From assembly GCF_041435055.1 (NCBI RefSeq), contig NZ_CP108002.1:7068001-7132000 (forward strand): DNA of 64,000 bases, read 5' to 3'. Shown here piece after piece: positions 8,761 to 19,541 of this stretch. Position numbers and translations under genes: made by a program. Below the pieces are notes generated by a model that worked only from the letters and a program-made list of their open reading frames with translations, had not been told where the DNA came from and did not search any database. How positions within the stretch are numbered: the stretch's first letter is position 1; each line of letters starts with the position of its first letter. Source of the DNA: Streptomyces sp. NBC_00341 (GTDB lineage: Bacteria > Actinomycetota > Actinomycetes > Streptomycetales > Streptomycetaceae).

Positions 8761-9858
8761 ATGAACGCAATGACGCGACGTATCGTCATAGGCACGGCCG
8801 CGGTTTCCATGGCCGTCTCCCTCGCAGCCTGTGGCAAGGCGGGCGACGACAAGGACAGCGGCAGCGGTGGCGACAGCAAGACCATCGGCCTGCTGCTTCC
8901 GGAGAACAAGACCACGCGTTACGAGACCTTCGACCGCCCGATGATCGAGGCGAAGATCAAGGCGCTCTGCTCGGACTGCGACGTCAAGTACAACAACGCC
9001 GGCGGCGACGCCGAGACGCAGAAGAAGCAGTTCGACTCGCTGGTCACCCAGGGTGTCAAGGTCATCATCCTGGACACGGTCGACTACAAGGCCGTGAAGT
9101 CGTGGGTCCAGCAGGCCGAGAAGAAGGGCGTGAAGGTCGTCGCGTACGACCGTCTCGCCGAGGGCCCGATCTCCGCGTACATCAGCTACGACAACGAGAA
9201 GATCGGCCGCCTCCAGGGCGAGGCGCTCGTCAAGGCGCTGGGCGACAAGGCGAAGAGCAGCAACGTCGTCATGATCAACGGCTCGCCGCTCGACCCGAAC
9301 GCCCCCTTCTTCAAGAAGGGCGCGCACAGCGTCCTGGACACCCAGGTCAAGAAGGTCGTCTACGAGCAGGACATCCCGGACTGGTCGCCGGACGAGGCGA
9401 ACAAGAAGATGGGTGCCGCCCTCGACTCGCTGGGCAAGAACGGCTTCCAGGGCGTCTACTCCGCGAACGACGGCATGGCCGGTGGCATCATCACCGCCCT
9501 CAAGAAGCAGGGCGTGAAGGTCCCGGTCGGCGGCCAGGACTCCGAGCTCGCCGGTCTGCAGCGCATCCTCGCGGGTGAGCAGTCCTTCTCGATCTACAAG
9601 CAGATCAAGCCGCAGGCGGACACCACCGCGGGTATCGCGGTGAAGCTCCTCAAGGGCGAGAAGTTCGACGACCTGGTCAACACCAAGGTCGACAGCCTCT
9701 CGGGCGAGTTCAAGGGCACCCCGTCGCGGCTGTACGACGCCACGGTCGTGACCAAGGAGAACATCGGCTCCACGATCGTCGCGGACAAGGTCTACAAGGC
9801 CTCCGAGATCTGCACCCCCGAGTACAAGGCGGCCTGCGCCGCCGCCGGCATCAAGTAA
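8761..9858 (+). CDS. xylF: XylF-like sugar-binding lipoprotein
   Basis: Periplasmic-binding-protein type I (ribose/xylose class) lipoprotein of 365 residues. The signal sequence ends in a lipobox at Cys24 (SLAAC). The mature protein begins with the strand TIGLLLPENKTTRYE typical of XylF. It delivers a pentose, probably D-xylose, to XylGH. ATG 8761 is preceded by GGGAGG about 10 bases away; an ATG three codons later is an alternative. It is first in the xylFGH operon and separated from xylG by a strong hairpin, which should give more binding protein than membrane complex. Confidence 0.9.
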   Translation: MNAMTRRIVIGTAAVSMAVSLAACGKAGDDKDSGSGGDSKTIGLLLPENKTTRYETFDRPMIEAKIKALCSDCDVKYNNAGGDAETQKKQFDSLVTQGVKVIILDTVDYKAVKSWVQQAEKKGVKVVAYDRLAEGPISAYISYDNEKIGRLQGEALVKALGDKAKSSNVVMINGSPLDPNAPFFKKGAHSVLDTQVKKVVYEQDIPDWSPDEANKKMGAALDSLGKNGFQGVYSANDGMAGGIITALKKQGVKVPVGGQDSELAGLQRILAGEQSFSIYKQIKPQADTTAGIAVKLLKGEKFDDLVNTKVDSLSGEFKGTPSRLYDATVVTKENIGSTIVADKVYKASEICTPEYKAACAAAGIK

Positions 9859-9893
9859 GACCGGCGGGCAAGCCCTCAGGGGCGCCCCTTGCC

Positions 9894-9945
9894 AGTCCGG
9901 CCCCCGCCCCGTCAACGCCCCGCAAAGCGGGGGCGGGGCCGGACT
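9894..9945 (+). terminator. Intercistronic hairpin between xylF and xylG
   Basis: AGTCCGGCCCC (9894-9904) pairs with GGGGCCGGACT (9935-9945). After a 2-base mismatch, a further 4 G-C pairs extend the stem. It lies 35 bases after the xylF stop with no new promoter evident before xylG, so it probably acts as a partial terminator or mRNA 3' stabiliser rather than an operon end. Confidence 0.7.
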
Positions 9946-10092
9946 CTTCCCACCGGATCCGGTCGTCGGACTGCCGCCGCCCCAGGCCCCACGGGCCACC
10001 AGGCGACGACGGTGGTCCGACGGCCCGAACCGGTACCCCCTGTGCAATGCAGCACCATCCCCGCCGGTCAGGCGGCGAAGGAGATGATTCAC

Positions 10093-10878
10093 GTGTCCGC
10101 TACGCCCGTGCTGGCGTTGCGCGGAATCTCCAAGCGGTTCGGCGCCGTTCAGGCGCTCACCGATGTGAACCTGGAGATTCACCCCGGCGAAGTGGTTGCC
10201 CTGGTCGGCGACAACGGCGCCGGCAAGTCAACCCTTGTCAAGACCATCTCGGGTGTTCACCCGATCGACGAAGGCGCCATCGAGTGGGAGGGCGGGACGG
10301 TCCGGATCAACCGGCCGAACGACGCCCAGGACCTCGGAATCGCCACCGTCTACCAGGACTTGGCCCTCTGCGACAACCTCGATGTCGTCGCCAACCTCTT
10401 CCTCGGCAACGAGCTCCGCAGCGTCTCCGTCCTCGACGAGATCGCGATGGAGAAGCGCGCCAAGGAACTCCTGGACACCCTGTCCATCCGGATCCCCAGC
10501 GTCCGCATCCCGGTCGCCTCGCTCTCCGGTGGCCAGCGTCAGGTCGTGGCCATCGCCCGCGCCCTGATCGGCGACCCCAAGGTCGTCATCCTGGACGAGC
10601 CGACCGCCGCACTCGGCGTCGAGCAGACCGCCCAGGTCCTCGACCTCGTGGAGCGGCTGCGCGAGCGCGGCCACGGCGTCATTCTCATCAGCCACAACAT
10701 GGCCGACGTGAACGCCGTCGCGGACCGGGTCGCGGTGCTCCGTCTGGGCCGCAACAACGGCGTCTTCGACGTCGCGACCACGTCCCACGAAGAGGTCATC
10801 GCCGCCATCACCGGCGCCACGGACAATGCCGTCACGCGCCGCCAGGCACGCACAGTCACGAAGGAGGACGCAAAGTGA
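10093..10878 (+). CDS. xylG: XylG-like sugar ABC transporter ATPase (single-domain)
   Basis: ATP-binding subunit of 261 residues. Walker A is GDNGAGKST, the signature is LSGGQRQ, Walker B is VVILDEPTAAL and the H-loop is LISHN. It holds one nucleotide-binding domain, whereas E. coli XylG/RbsA carry two in about 500 residues, so this protein must work as a homodimer. GTG 10093 is preferred: AAGGAG at 10078-10083 abuts an ATG at 10084 but is 9 bases from the GTG. The stop overlaps the xylH start. Confidence 0.9.
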   Translation: MSATPVLALRGISKRFGAVQALTDVNLEIHPGEVVALVGDNGAGKSTLVKTISGVHPIDEGAIEWEGGTVRINRPNDAQDLGIATVYQDLALCDNLDVVANLFLGNELRSVSVLDEIAMEKRAKELLDTLSIRIPSVRIPVASLSGGQRQVVAIARALIGDPKVVILDEPTAALGVEQTAQVLDLVERLRERGHGVILISHNMADVNAVADRVAVLRLGRNNGVFDVATTSHEEVIAAITGATDNAVTRRQARTVTKEDAK

Positions 10879-12200
10879 GCGACCTCGCCAAGACCCCCGG
10901 GCCTTCCGACGAGAAGACCGAGAAGACCGAGAAGGCCGGGCAGACCGCCACGGTGCCGGCCCAGGCGACCGTCCCCGCGGTGGACCCGCGCCTGCTCATC
11001 CGCGAGGAGGGCTTCAAGGGCTACTGGTCGGAGTTCCTCCGCAAGGTGCGCGGCGGTGAGCTCGGCTCGCTGCCGGTCTTCGTCGGGCTGATCGTCATCG
11101 CGATCGTCTTCCAGCTCCAGAACAGCAACTTCCTCTCCGCCAGCTCCGTCGCCAACATCGCTGTCTACAGCTCCGGCCTCGGCATCATGGCGGTCGGCAT
11201 CGTGTTCGTGCTGCTGCTCGGCGAGATCGACCTCTCGGTCGGCTCGGTCGCCGGTGTCGGCGCGGCGACCTGGGCCGTGCTCAACGTCAACCACGGCTGG
11301 CCCGAGTGGCTGGCGATCCTCACCGCCGTCCTCGCCGGGACCGCGCTGGGCGCCCTGCACGGCTTCTTCTTCGCGAAGATCGGGGTGCCGGCCTTTGTCG
11401 TCACCCTGGCCGGCTTCCTCGGCTGGAGCGGTCTGCAGGACTGGATGATGGGCGGCGAGGGCTCGATCAACACGCCGTCCGGCAGTGTCGTCGAGGACCT
11501 CACCAACTACTTCTTCGAGGACAAGGGCGTCGGCTACGGCCTCGCCCTGGTCGCCGTGATCGCGTACGCCGCGTCCCTCCTGGTGGACAGCAAGCGCCGC
11601 AAGGCCGCGAACCTGCCCGCCCGCCCGGTCACCGAGATCGTGCTGCGCACCGCTGTCGTCGCCGTCCTGTGCTTCGTCGTCGCGTACGTCCTGAACGAGC
11701 CCGCGGGCGCCCGCGGTCTGCCGCTGGCCCTGGTGCTCTTCCTCGCCGTCCTGGTGATCGCGGACTTCGTGGCCCGCCGGACCACCTTCGGCCGCCAGGT
11801 CTTCGCGGTCGGCGGCAACGCGGAGGCCGCGCGACGCGCCGGTATCAGCGTGGACCGCATCCGCATCATCGTCTTCGCGCTCTCCGGCACGCTGGGCGCC
11901 TTCGGCGGACTCTTCATCGCCAGCCTCTCCGGCGGCGCCACCAAGAGCGTCGGCGGCGGCAACACCCTGATGCTGGTGATCGCCGCCGCGGTCATCGGCG
12001 GCACCAGCCTCTTCGGTGGCCGGGGCAAGGTCTGGTCCGCGCTCCTCGGCATGGTCGTCATCCAGTCGATCCAGCAGGGCCTGAACATGATCGGCATGGC
12101 CAACGCCGTGCAGTACATGATCACCGGCGCGGTTCTCCTCGCCGCCGTGGTCATCGACTCGGTCTCCCGCCGCACGCAGAAGACCGCGGGCCGCGCCTAG
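10875..12200 (+). CDS. xylH: XylH-like sugar ABC transporter permease
   Basis: Membrane subunit, 441 residues. A charged, lysine/glutamate-rich N-terminal tail of about 55 residues is followed by about ten hydrophobic segments of the BPD_transp_2 (ribose/xylose) family. Family stretches such as LLLGEIDLSVGSV and FAVGGNAEAARRAGI are visible. The GTG at 10875 overlaps the xylG stop as GTGA, with AAGGAGG about 8 bases upstream, indicating translational coupling. The operon ends in a 19-bp hairpin. Confidence 0.92.
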   Translation: MSDLAKTPGPSDEKTEKTEKAGQTATVPAQATVPAVDPRLLIREEGFKGYWSEFLRKVRGGELGSLPVFVGLIVIAIVFQLQNSNFLSASSVANIAVYSSGLGIMAVGIVFVLLLGEIDLSVGSVAGVGAATWAVLNVNHGWPEWLAILTAVLAGTALGALHGFFFAKIGVPAFVVTLAGFLGWSGLQDWMMGGEGSINTPSGSVVEDLTNYFFEDKGVGYGLALVAVIAYAASLLVDSKRRKAANLPARPVTEIVLRTAVVAVLCFVVAYVLNEPAGARGLPLALVLFLAVLVIADFVARRTTFGRQVFAVGGNAEAARRAGISVDRIRIIVFALSGTLGAFGGLFIASLSGGATKSVGGGNTLMLVIAAAVIGGTSLFGGRGKVWSALLGMVVIQSIQQGLNMIGMANAVQYMITGAVLLAAVVIDSVSRRTQKTAGRA

Positions 12201-12224
12201 TACCGCAGTCCGCACCTCAACGCC

Positions 12225-12265
12225 GGCAGTGCCCGGCGCCCCTTCGAGGGGCGCCGGGCACTGCC
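12225..12265 (+). terminator. xylFGH terminator hairpin
   Basis: Perfect 19-bp stem (12225-12243 with 12247-12265) closed by a TCG/TTCG-type loop, 24 bases after the xylH stop. No U-tract. Confidence 0.85.
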
Positions 12266-12305
12266 GCGTTCCGGCACGGATGGGCGCCCTCGCGGGTGAC
12301 ATTAG

Positions 12306-12318
12306 TGTGTGGCACACA
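12306..12318. promoter_or_regulatory. Inverted repeat upstream of the PadR gene
   Basis: TGTGTG-G-CACACA lies 14 bases before the PadR start codon. PadR proteins commonly repress their own operon through such repeats, so this is a candidate autoregulatory operator. Confidence 0.45.
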
Positions 12319-12332
12319 GTATCGTGTGACGC

Positions 12333-12671
12333 GTGGGCACCGATGAACTGATCCTCAGCCAGGCCCAGGAGCTACGCCGGGGCACGGTCGTGCTGGCCTG
12401 CCTGGCGCTCCTGGAGGAACCGCAGTACGGCTACGCGCTCCTGGAGACGCTCGGTGACGCCGGGATCGCGGTGGACGGCAACACGCTCTACCCGCTGCTG
12501 CGGCGCCTGGAGAAACAGGGGCTGCTCGTCAGCGAGTGGAACACCGAGCAGTCCCGGCCGCGGAAGTTCTACCGGATCAGCGCCGAGGGGGCCCGGGTCC
12601 GCACCGGGCTGTTGCGCGAGTGGCAGGCCCTGGACGCCTCGATAGCACGCCTGACCAAGGGGGACCGATGA
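12333..12671 (+). CDS. PadR-family transcriptional regulator
   Basis: Small 112-residue winged-helix repressor. The family core is clear: YGYALLETL (about 33-41), DGNTLYPLLRRLEKQGLL (recognition helix, about 49-66) and the wing SRPRKFYRIS (about 74-83). GTG 12333 gives the usual N-terminus. It overlaps the next gene by ATGA, so the two are co-translated. PadR regulators paired with a HAAS-type membrane protein usually sense envelope or drug stress; the ligand here is unknown. Confidence 0.92.
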   Translation: MGTDELILSQAQELRRGTVVLACLALLEEPQYGYALLETLGDAGIAVDGNTLYPLLRRLEKQGLLVSEWNTEQSRPRKFYRISAEGARVRTGLLREWQALDASIARLTKGDR

Positions 12672-13624
12672 GAACGCTGAGTGCGCCCGGCACCGGCACG
12701 CTGACCGACCGCTACGTGGCGGAGGTCGTCCGGCGCATCCCGGCCGGCCGGCGCGGCGACGTGGCCGAGGAGCTGTCCGCCACGATCGCCGACACCGTCG
12801 AGGCCAGGGGCCCGGACGACCCGGCGACCGCCGAACGCGAGGTGCTCACCGAGATGGGCGACCCGATCCGGCTCGCCGCCGGTTACGCGGACCGGCCGCT
12901 CACCCTGATCGGACCCGGGCTCTACCCGGCGTACGTACGGCTCCTCACGGTGCTGCTGCTCGCCGTGCTGCCCGCCGTCACCGCGGTGGGCGCGGTCCTC
13001 GACGTCGTGGACGGGCGGGGAGCCGCGTCGGTGATCGGCGGGGCCGCGGGGACCGTGCTCTCCCTCGGCGCCCAGATGGTCGCCTGGCTCACCGTGGTCT
13101 TCGCCCTGGTCGAGCGGTCCGGCAGGCGCCCCGGCGCACCCGGCAGGGCGGTCTGGACGCCGGACGAGCTGCCCGAGTCCCGTGCGCCCGGGAAACGCGG
13201 CGCGGTGGCGTACGCCGGTACCGCGTGGCACGCGCTGCTGATCGCCCTGATCGTGTGGCAGCACACCGCGCAGCCGTACCGGACAGAGGAGGGCGTGCAC
13301 CTCGACGTGCTGGACCCCGGCCTGTGGTCGGGCTGGATCTGGCCGGTCCTGGCCGGGCTCGCCGCACTCGTGGCGCTCGACGTGATCCGGGCGGTGCGGG
13401 CTCCGACGCGGGCACTCGCGGTGTGGAACGTCGCCGCGGAGGCGGTGTTCACGCTGCCGCTCGCGTGGATCCTGTACCGGCGGGAGTTCTTCGACCCGGC
13501 CTTCCTGGCGGACGTCAACGGCGGCTGGCACACCCCGGACTCCTTCTACACCGTGGCGGTCCTGCTGGTCCTGGTGGGGGGCGCGCGCGGGGTGATGCGG
13601 CGGCTCGCGGAGGCGCGGGCCTGA
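12668..13624 (+). CDS. PadR-linked membrane protein with N-terminal HAAS/permease-prefix-like domain
   Basis: 318 residues. Residues 1-75 form a soluble helical domain (TDRYVAEVVRRIPAGRRGDV, then EREVLTEMGDP), as found before many PadR-regulated membrane proteins. About seven hydrophobic segments follow: three between about 80 and 155, two between about 180 and 240, and two near the C-terminus. It starts at ATG 12668 inside the PadR stop. It probably acts with the PadR protein as a two-gene sensing unit; no transport or enzyme motif is visible. Confidence 0.8.
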   Translation: MRTLSAPGTGTLTDRYVAEVVRRIPAGRRGDVAEELSATIADTVEARGPDDPATAEREVLTEMGDPIRLAAGYADRPLTLIGPGLYPAYVRLLTVLLLAVLPAVTAVGAVLDVVDGRGAASVIGGAAGTVLSLGAQMVAWLTVVFALVERSGRRPGAPGRAVWTPDELPESRAPGKRGAVAYAGTAWHALLIALIVWQHTAQPYRTEEGVHLDVLDPGLWSGWIWPVLAGLAALVALDVIRAVRAPTRALAVWNVAAEAVFTLPLAWILYRREFFDPAFLADVNGGWHTPDSFYTVAVLLVLVGGARGVMRRLAEARA

Positions 13625-13825
13625 GTCCGTGGCGTCGTTCCCGTCACAGTGCCCGCCCGGAACCATTCGCGACGGGCCCCGAACACACAGGTGGGACCGG
13701 TGAGCCCGGCCTCATGGGGCGGGACCGGTGGGTCGGCACACGCCCGCCCGATGTCCGTGGCGGCGAACGGAACATTAGACTCATCGGATCGGCATGCTCG
13801 ACCAGCACAATCGCAAGGAGGCACG

Positions 13826-15805
13826 GTGACACAGCCGCGCGAAGCGCGTCATGCACGGGCGGTGGTGGGCGACGGATGGGATCTGCTGGCCAGCATCGGC
13901 GGACCGCGTGACCTGGACCGGCTCACCCCCGAGCAGCTGGAGCAGCTCGCCGAAGAGATCCGGACCTTCCTCGTCGACGCCGTCTCCAAGACCGGCGGAC
14001 ACCTCGGACCCAACCTGGGCGTGGTCGAACTGACCATCGCCCTGCACCGGGTCTTCGACTCCCCGAAGGACAAGGTCCTCTTCGACACCGGCCACCAGAG
14101 CTACGTCCACAAGCTCCTCACCGGCCGCCAGGACTTCACGAAGCTCAAGAGCAAGGGCGGCCTCTCCGGCTACCCCTCGCGAGCCGAGTCCGAGCACGAC
14201 GTCATCGAGAACAGCCACGCCTCCACGGTGCTCGGCTGGGCCGACGGCCTCGCCAAGGCCAACGAGGTGCTGAAGCGCCCCGACCACGTCGTCGCGGTCA
14301 TCGGTGACGGGGCCCTGACCGGCGGCATGGCCTGGGAGGCGCTGAACAACATCGCCGCCGCCAAGGACCGCCCGCTCGTCATCGTCGTCAACGACAACGA
14401 GCGCTCCTACGCCCCGACGATCGGCGGCCTCGCCAACCACCTGGCGACGCTGCGCACCACCGACGGCTACGAACGCTTCCTGGCCCGCGGCAAGGACCTC
14501 CTGGAGCGCACCCCCGTCGTCGGCAGGCCGCTGTACGAGACGCTGCACGGCGCCAAGAAGGGCCTCAAGGACTTCATCGCCCCGCAGGGCATGTTCGAGG
14601 ACCTCGGGCTGAAGTACGTCGGCCCGATCGACGGACACGACCTGGAGGCACTGGAGTCCGCGCTCCAGCGCGCCAAGCGCTTCGGCGGCCCGGTCATCGT
14701 GCACTGCATCACCGAGAAGGGCCGCGGCTACACCCCGGCGCTGCTGGACGAGGCCGACCGCTTCCACGCCGTCGGCAAGATCCACCCCGACACCGGCCTC
14801 CCCGTCGCCACCTCCGGCCTCGACTGGACCTCCGTGTTCGGCGAGGAGATGGTCAAGCTCGGCAAGGAGCGCGAGGACATCGTCGCGATCACCGCGGCCA
14901 TGCTCCAGCCGGTCGGCCTGAGCAAGTTCGAGAAGGCCTTCCCGGACCGGATCTACGACGTCGGCATCGCGGAGCAGCACGCCGCGGTCTCCGCGGCGGG
15001 CCTCGCCACCGGCGGCCTGCACCCCGTCTTCGCGGTCTACGCCACCTTCCTCAACCGCGCCTTCGACCAGGTCCTGATGGACGTCGCCCTGCACAAGTGC
15101 GGCGTGACCTTCGTCCTGGACCGGGCCGGGGTCACCGGTACGGACGGCGCCTCGCACAACGGCATGTGGGACATGTCGATCCTGCAGTGCGTGCCCTCGC
15201 TCCGGATCGCCGCCCCGCGCGACGCCGACCAGGTCCGCGCCCAGCTGCGCGAGGCCGTCGCGGTCGACGACGCCCCGACGGTGGTCCGCTTCTCCAAGGG
15301 CGCGGTCGGCCCGTCGGTCAAGGCCGTCTCCACGGCCGGCGGCATGGACGTGCTCCGCGAGCCCGGCACCTCCCGGCCGGACGTCCTGCTCGTCTCCATC
15401 GGCGCGCTCGCCCCGATGTGCCTGGAGATCGCGGACCTGCTCGACGCCCAGGGCATCTCGACCACGGTCGTCGACCCGCGCTGGGTGAAGCCCGTGGACG
15501 AGGCCATGGCGCCGCTCGCCGCGCGGCACCGCGTCGTCGTCACCGTCGAGGACAACAGCCGGGCCGGCGGTGTCGGCTCGGCCGTCGCCCAGGCGCTGCG
15601 CGACGCCGACGTCGACGTACCGCTGCGCGACTTCGGCATCCCGCCGGTCTTCCTCGACCACGCCTCCCGCAAGGAGGTCATGGCCGAGATCGGGCTGACC
15701 GCACCGGACATCGCCCGTCAGGTCACCGGTCTGGTCGCCAAGCTCGACGGCCGCTACGAGACGGACGCGGAGAGCCGCTCCGTGGCGGAGCCCGTCCGGG
15801 ACTGA
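13826..15805 (+). CDS. dxs: 1-deoxy-D-xylulose-5-phosphate synthase
   Basis: Thiamine-diphosphate enzyme joining pyruvate and glyceraldehyde-3-phosphate, the first step of the MEP isoprenoid pathway; 659 residues, a normal length. Seen are [15 protein letters not shown] near 85, the TPP motif [10 protein letters not shown] to VVNDNE (about 160-195), the catalytic DVGIAEQHA near 380 and the C-terminal transketolase domain with [17 protein letters not shown] 13826 lies 4 bases after AAGGAGG. The position next to xylFGH, shared with S. coelicolor, suggests a link between pentose supply and isoprenoid precursors, but its substrate is not xylose itself. It may be a second dxs copy in this genome. 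Confidence 0.95.
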   Translation: MTQPREARHARAVVGDGWDLLASIGGPRDLDRLTPEQLEQLAEEIRTFLVDAVSKTGGHLGPNLGVVELTIALHRVFDSPKDKVLFDTGHQSYVHKLLTGRQDFTKLKSKGGLSGYPSRAESEHDVIENSHASTVLGWADGLAKANEVLKRPDHVVAVIGDGALTGGMAWEALNNIAAAKDRPLVIVVNDNERSYAPTIGGLANHLATLRTTDGYERFLARGKDLLERTPVVGRPLYETLHGAKKGLKDFIAPQGMFEDLGLKYVGPIDGHDLEALESALQRAKRFGGPVIVHCITEKGRGYTPALLDEADRFHAVGKIHPDTGLPVATSGLDWTSVFGEEMVKLGKEREDIVAITAAMLQPVGLSKFEKAFPDRIYDVGIAEQHAAVSAAGLATGGLHPVFAVYATFLNRAFDQVLMDVALHKCGVTFVLDRAGVTGTDGASHNGMWDMSILQCVPSLRIAAPRDADQVRAQLREAVAVDDAPTVVRFSKGAVGPSVKAVSTAGGMDVLREPGTSRPDVLLVSIGALAPMCLEIADLLDAQGISTTVVDPRWVKPVDEAMAPLAARHRVVVTVEDNSRAGGVGSAVAQALRDADVDVPLRDFGIPPVFLDHASRKEVMAEIGLTAPDIARQVTGLVAKLDGRYETDAESRSVAEPVRD

Positions 15806-15826
15806 TCCGTAACGCAGCACCGCCGA

Positions 15827-15868
15827 TGGGCCGGTCGCCCACCCTCCACGGGTGGTCCGACCGGCCCA
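15827..15868 (+). terminator. dxs terminator hairpin
   Basis: TGGGCCGGTCG/CGACCGGCCCA outer arms and CCACCC/GGGTGG inner arms, with a single mismatch between them; begins 21 bases after the dxs stop. Confidence 0.8.
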
Positions 15869-15963
15869 TTCGCGTGAAATCCCGCCCTGCGGGGCGTGCC
15901 GGAGCCGAGCCGGTCCGAATCTCCGAATCATGGCACCCACGACGAGTGCGTGGAGGTACGCCG

Positions 15964-17474
<1,511 letters not shown>

Positions 17475-17478
<4 letters not shown>

Positions 17479-18203
17479 AGTTCGCAGTCCTCGGCGGTAC
17501 CGGGCTCATCGGGGCACAGGTCGTCAGGAACCTGAACGCCGCCGGGTACGAGGCGCTCCCGCACTCGAAGTCCACCGGTGTCGACATCATCAGCGGCGAG
17601 GGACTCGACGCGGCGGTGGCGGGAGCCGACGTCGTCATCGACCTGACGAACTCACCGACGTTCGACGAAGCCGCACCGGAGTTCTTCCGCACGTCGATGG
17701 GCAACCTGCTGGCCGCCGCCCGGAAGGCCGGCGCCGGTCACTTCGTCGTCCTCTCGATCGTCGGCGTGGACAAGGTGCCCGAACTCGACTACTACCGGGC
17801 CAAGGTGCTCCAGGAGGAGCTCCTTGCGGCGGGCCCGGTCCCGTACTCGATCGTTCGGGCCACCCAGTTCATGGAGTTCATCGACTCCGTGCTGTCCTGG
17901 ACCACCGACGGCGACACCGTACGGCTGCCGGCCACACCGATCCAGCCGATCGCCGCCGCAGACGTGGCAGAGGCGGTCACCCGGATCGCCGAGGGTGCGC
18001 CGCTGAACGGCGTCCACGCCATCGCGGGGCCCGAGGTCTTCACCCTGGACGAACTGGGCCGCCGGACGCTGTCCGCCCGGGGCGACAACCGCAGGGTCGT
18101 GACCGACCCCACCGCAGGCATGTTCGCCGCCGTCCAGGGGGACGCCCTCACAGACCCGGGCGCGCACCTCGCACCGACCCGCTACGCCGACTGGCTCGCC
18201 TGA
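17475..18203 (+). CDS. NAD(P)H-binding SDR-type oxidoreductase (NmrA-like)
   Basis: 242 residues, atypical short-chain dehydrogenase. The Rossmann glycine motif GGTGLIG is at residues 7-13. VVLSIVGVDK is followed by the YYRAK catalytic-type Tyr/Lys, and PYSIVRATQFMEF is typical of NmrA-like/SDR_a5 proteins. It is cytoplasmic with unknown substrate. It is translationally coupled to the amino acid permease, but the two functions have no obvious link. Confidence 0.85.
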
Positions 18204-18206
18204 CCG

Positions 18207-18230
18207 CACCGCGCCCGCGCGGGCGCGGTG
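18207..18230. terminator. Bidirectional terminator between convergent genes
   Basis: CACCGCGCCCGC/GCGGGCGCGGTG is a perfect 24-base palindrome between the oxidoreductase stop and the LCP gene stop. Confidence 0.75.
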
Positions 18231-18238
18231 ACGGGTGA

Positions 18239-19336
18239 TCAGCCGCCGGTGGCGGGCGACTTCCTGGCGGACCCGGGGATGGCGGAGTCCTCGCGCAGCG
18301 CCTTCCAGACCATCTTCGCCTGCGGCTGCGCCGCCACCACCCGGTTGGGGTCGATCCTGTCGTACGCCACCGGCAGCATGATGGTGTCCATCGAGCCCGG
18401 GTCGACGCCGTTCATCGAACGGGCGAACCTGCTCAGCGACGTGAGCGAGGCGAGGCCCTCGTCGGTGGTGAGGGACTTGGTCGCGGAGTTGGCGATCCGG
18501 TAGGTGCTGGCCGGACTGCCCAGCAGGTCCCGCGACTTGACCTCGCTGAGCAGGGCGAGCAGGAACTGCTGCTGGAGTCCGATGCGGCCGAGGTCGCTGC
18601 CGTCACCGATGCCGTGGCGGGTGCGGACGTAGGAGAGGGACTCGGTGCCGTTCAGCTTGTGGGGCCCGGCGGTGAGGTCGAGTCCGGAGGCCTTGTCGTG
18701 GATATCCTGGGGAACATCGACGGTGACGCCGCCTATGGCGTCGACGAGGTCCTTGAATCCGGCGAAGTTGATCTCCAGGTAGTGGTCGATACGGACCCCG
18801 GACATCTTCTCCACGGTCTTGACCACGCAGGCCGGACCGACCTGGGAGTAGACGGAGTTGAACATCACGCGGTTCGCGGAGTCCATGGTCGAGCCGTCGG
18901 ACGTGACGCACGCGGGCCGGGTCACCAGGGTGTCGCGCGGGATGGACACGGCGACGGCCCTGCTGCGGCCCTCGGGGATGTGCACGACCATCGCGGTGTC
19001 GGAGCGCGCACCGCTGACACCGCCTCCGCCGCCCAGCGCCTTGTTCTTCGCCCCGGCCCGCGAGTCGGAGCCGAGGACCAGCAGATTCTGCCCGGTGGTG
19101 GGGAGCTTCTCGGGGCGGTCGTCCCCGAGCGCCCTGTCGATGTCGACGCCCTTGATGTTCCCGTCGAGCCGGCTGTAGAGCCAGTACGCTGTCCCGCCCG
19201 CGGCGATGACGATCACGAGTAACGACAGCAGGAGCGCCCGGCGTATTCGCCGCCCGCGCGTCCGTACGCGCGTGCGCCCGCGACGGGGATTGTCCGGGGA
19301 ACTCGGGTTGTCAGGTGTGCTGGCGTCTTGGCTCAT
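18239..19336 (-). CDS. LytR-CpsA-Psr (LCP) family cell-wall glycopolymer ligase
   Basis: 365 residues. A proline/arginine-rich cytoplasmic tail (about 1-31) is followed by one membrane helix (about 32-54) and an extracellular LCP domain from about 80. LCP landmarks are NLLVLGSDSR, SDTAMVVHI, the arginine-bearing AVSIPRDTL, YLEINFAGFKDLVDAIGGV and YVRTRHGIGDGSDLGRIGLQQQ. In the last motif leucine stands where many LCPs have a second arginine. LCP enzymes transfer lipid-linked teichoic or other polymers to peptidoglycan. It is transcribed alone, divergent from the next gene. Confidence 0.92.
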   Translation of the reverse strand: MSQDASTPDNPSSPDNPRRGRTRVRTRGRRIRRALLLSLLVIVIAAGGTAYWLYSRLDGNIKGVDIDRALGDDRPEKLPTTGQNLLVLGSDSRAGAKNKALGGGGGVSGARSDTAMVVHIPEGRSRAVAVSIPRDTLVTRPACVTSDGSTMDSANRVMFNSVYSQVGPACVVKTVEKMSGVRIDHYLEINFAGFKDLVDAIGGVTVDVPQDIHDKASGLDLTAGPHKLNGTESLSYVRTRHGIGDGSDLGRIGLQQQFLLALLSEVKSRDLLGSPASTYRIANSATKSLTTDEGLASLTSLSRFARSMNGVDPGSMDTIMLPVAYDRIDPNRVVAAQPQAKMVWKALREDSAIPGSARKSPATGG

Positions 19337-19541
19337 CCTGAATGAGTCCTCACAACTGGTGTGCGCACGGGGCCCACAGCGGGATTGTGACGGCCCCTGG
19401 CACGTACCGGGGCCTGTTCCGGCCGCGAATCGTACGCTGGTGGACCCCGGAATACCCTCCTTACCGGGGCTTAGGATGTAACAGATTCGAATTTGTGCGC
19501 GAGTTGTCGGATGTCAGTTCTGGAAAGGTAATCGCAGAATC

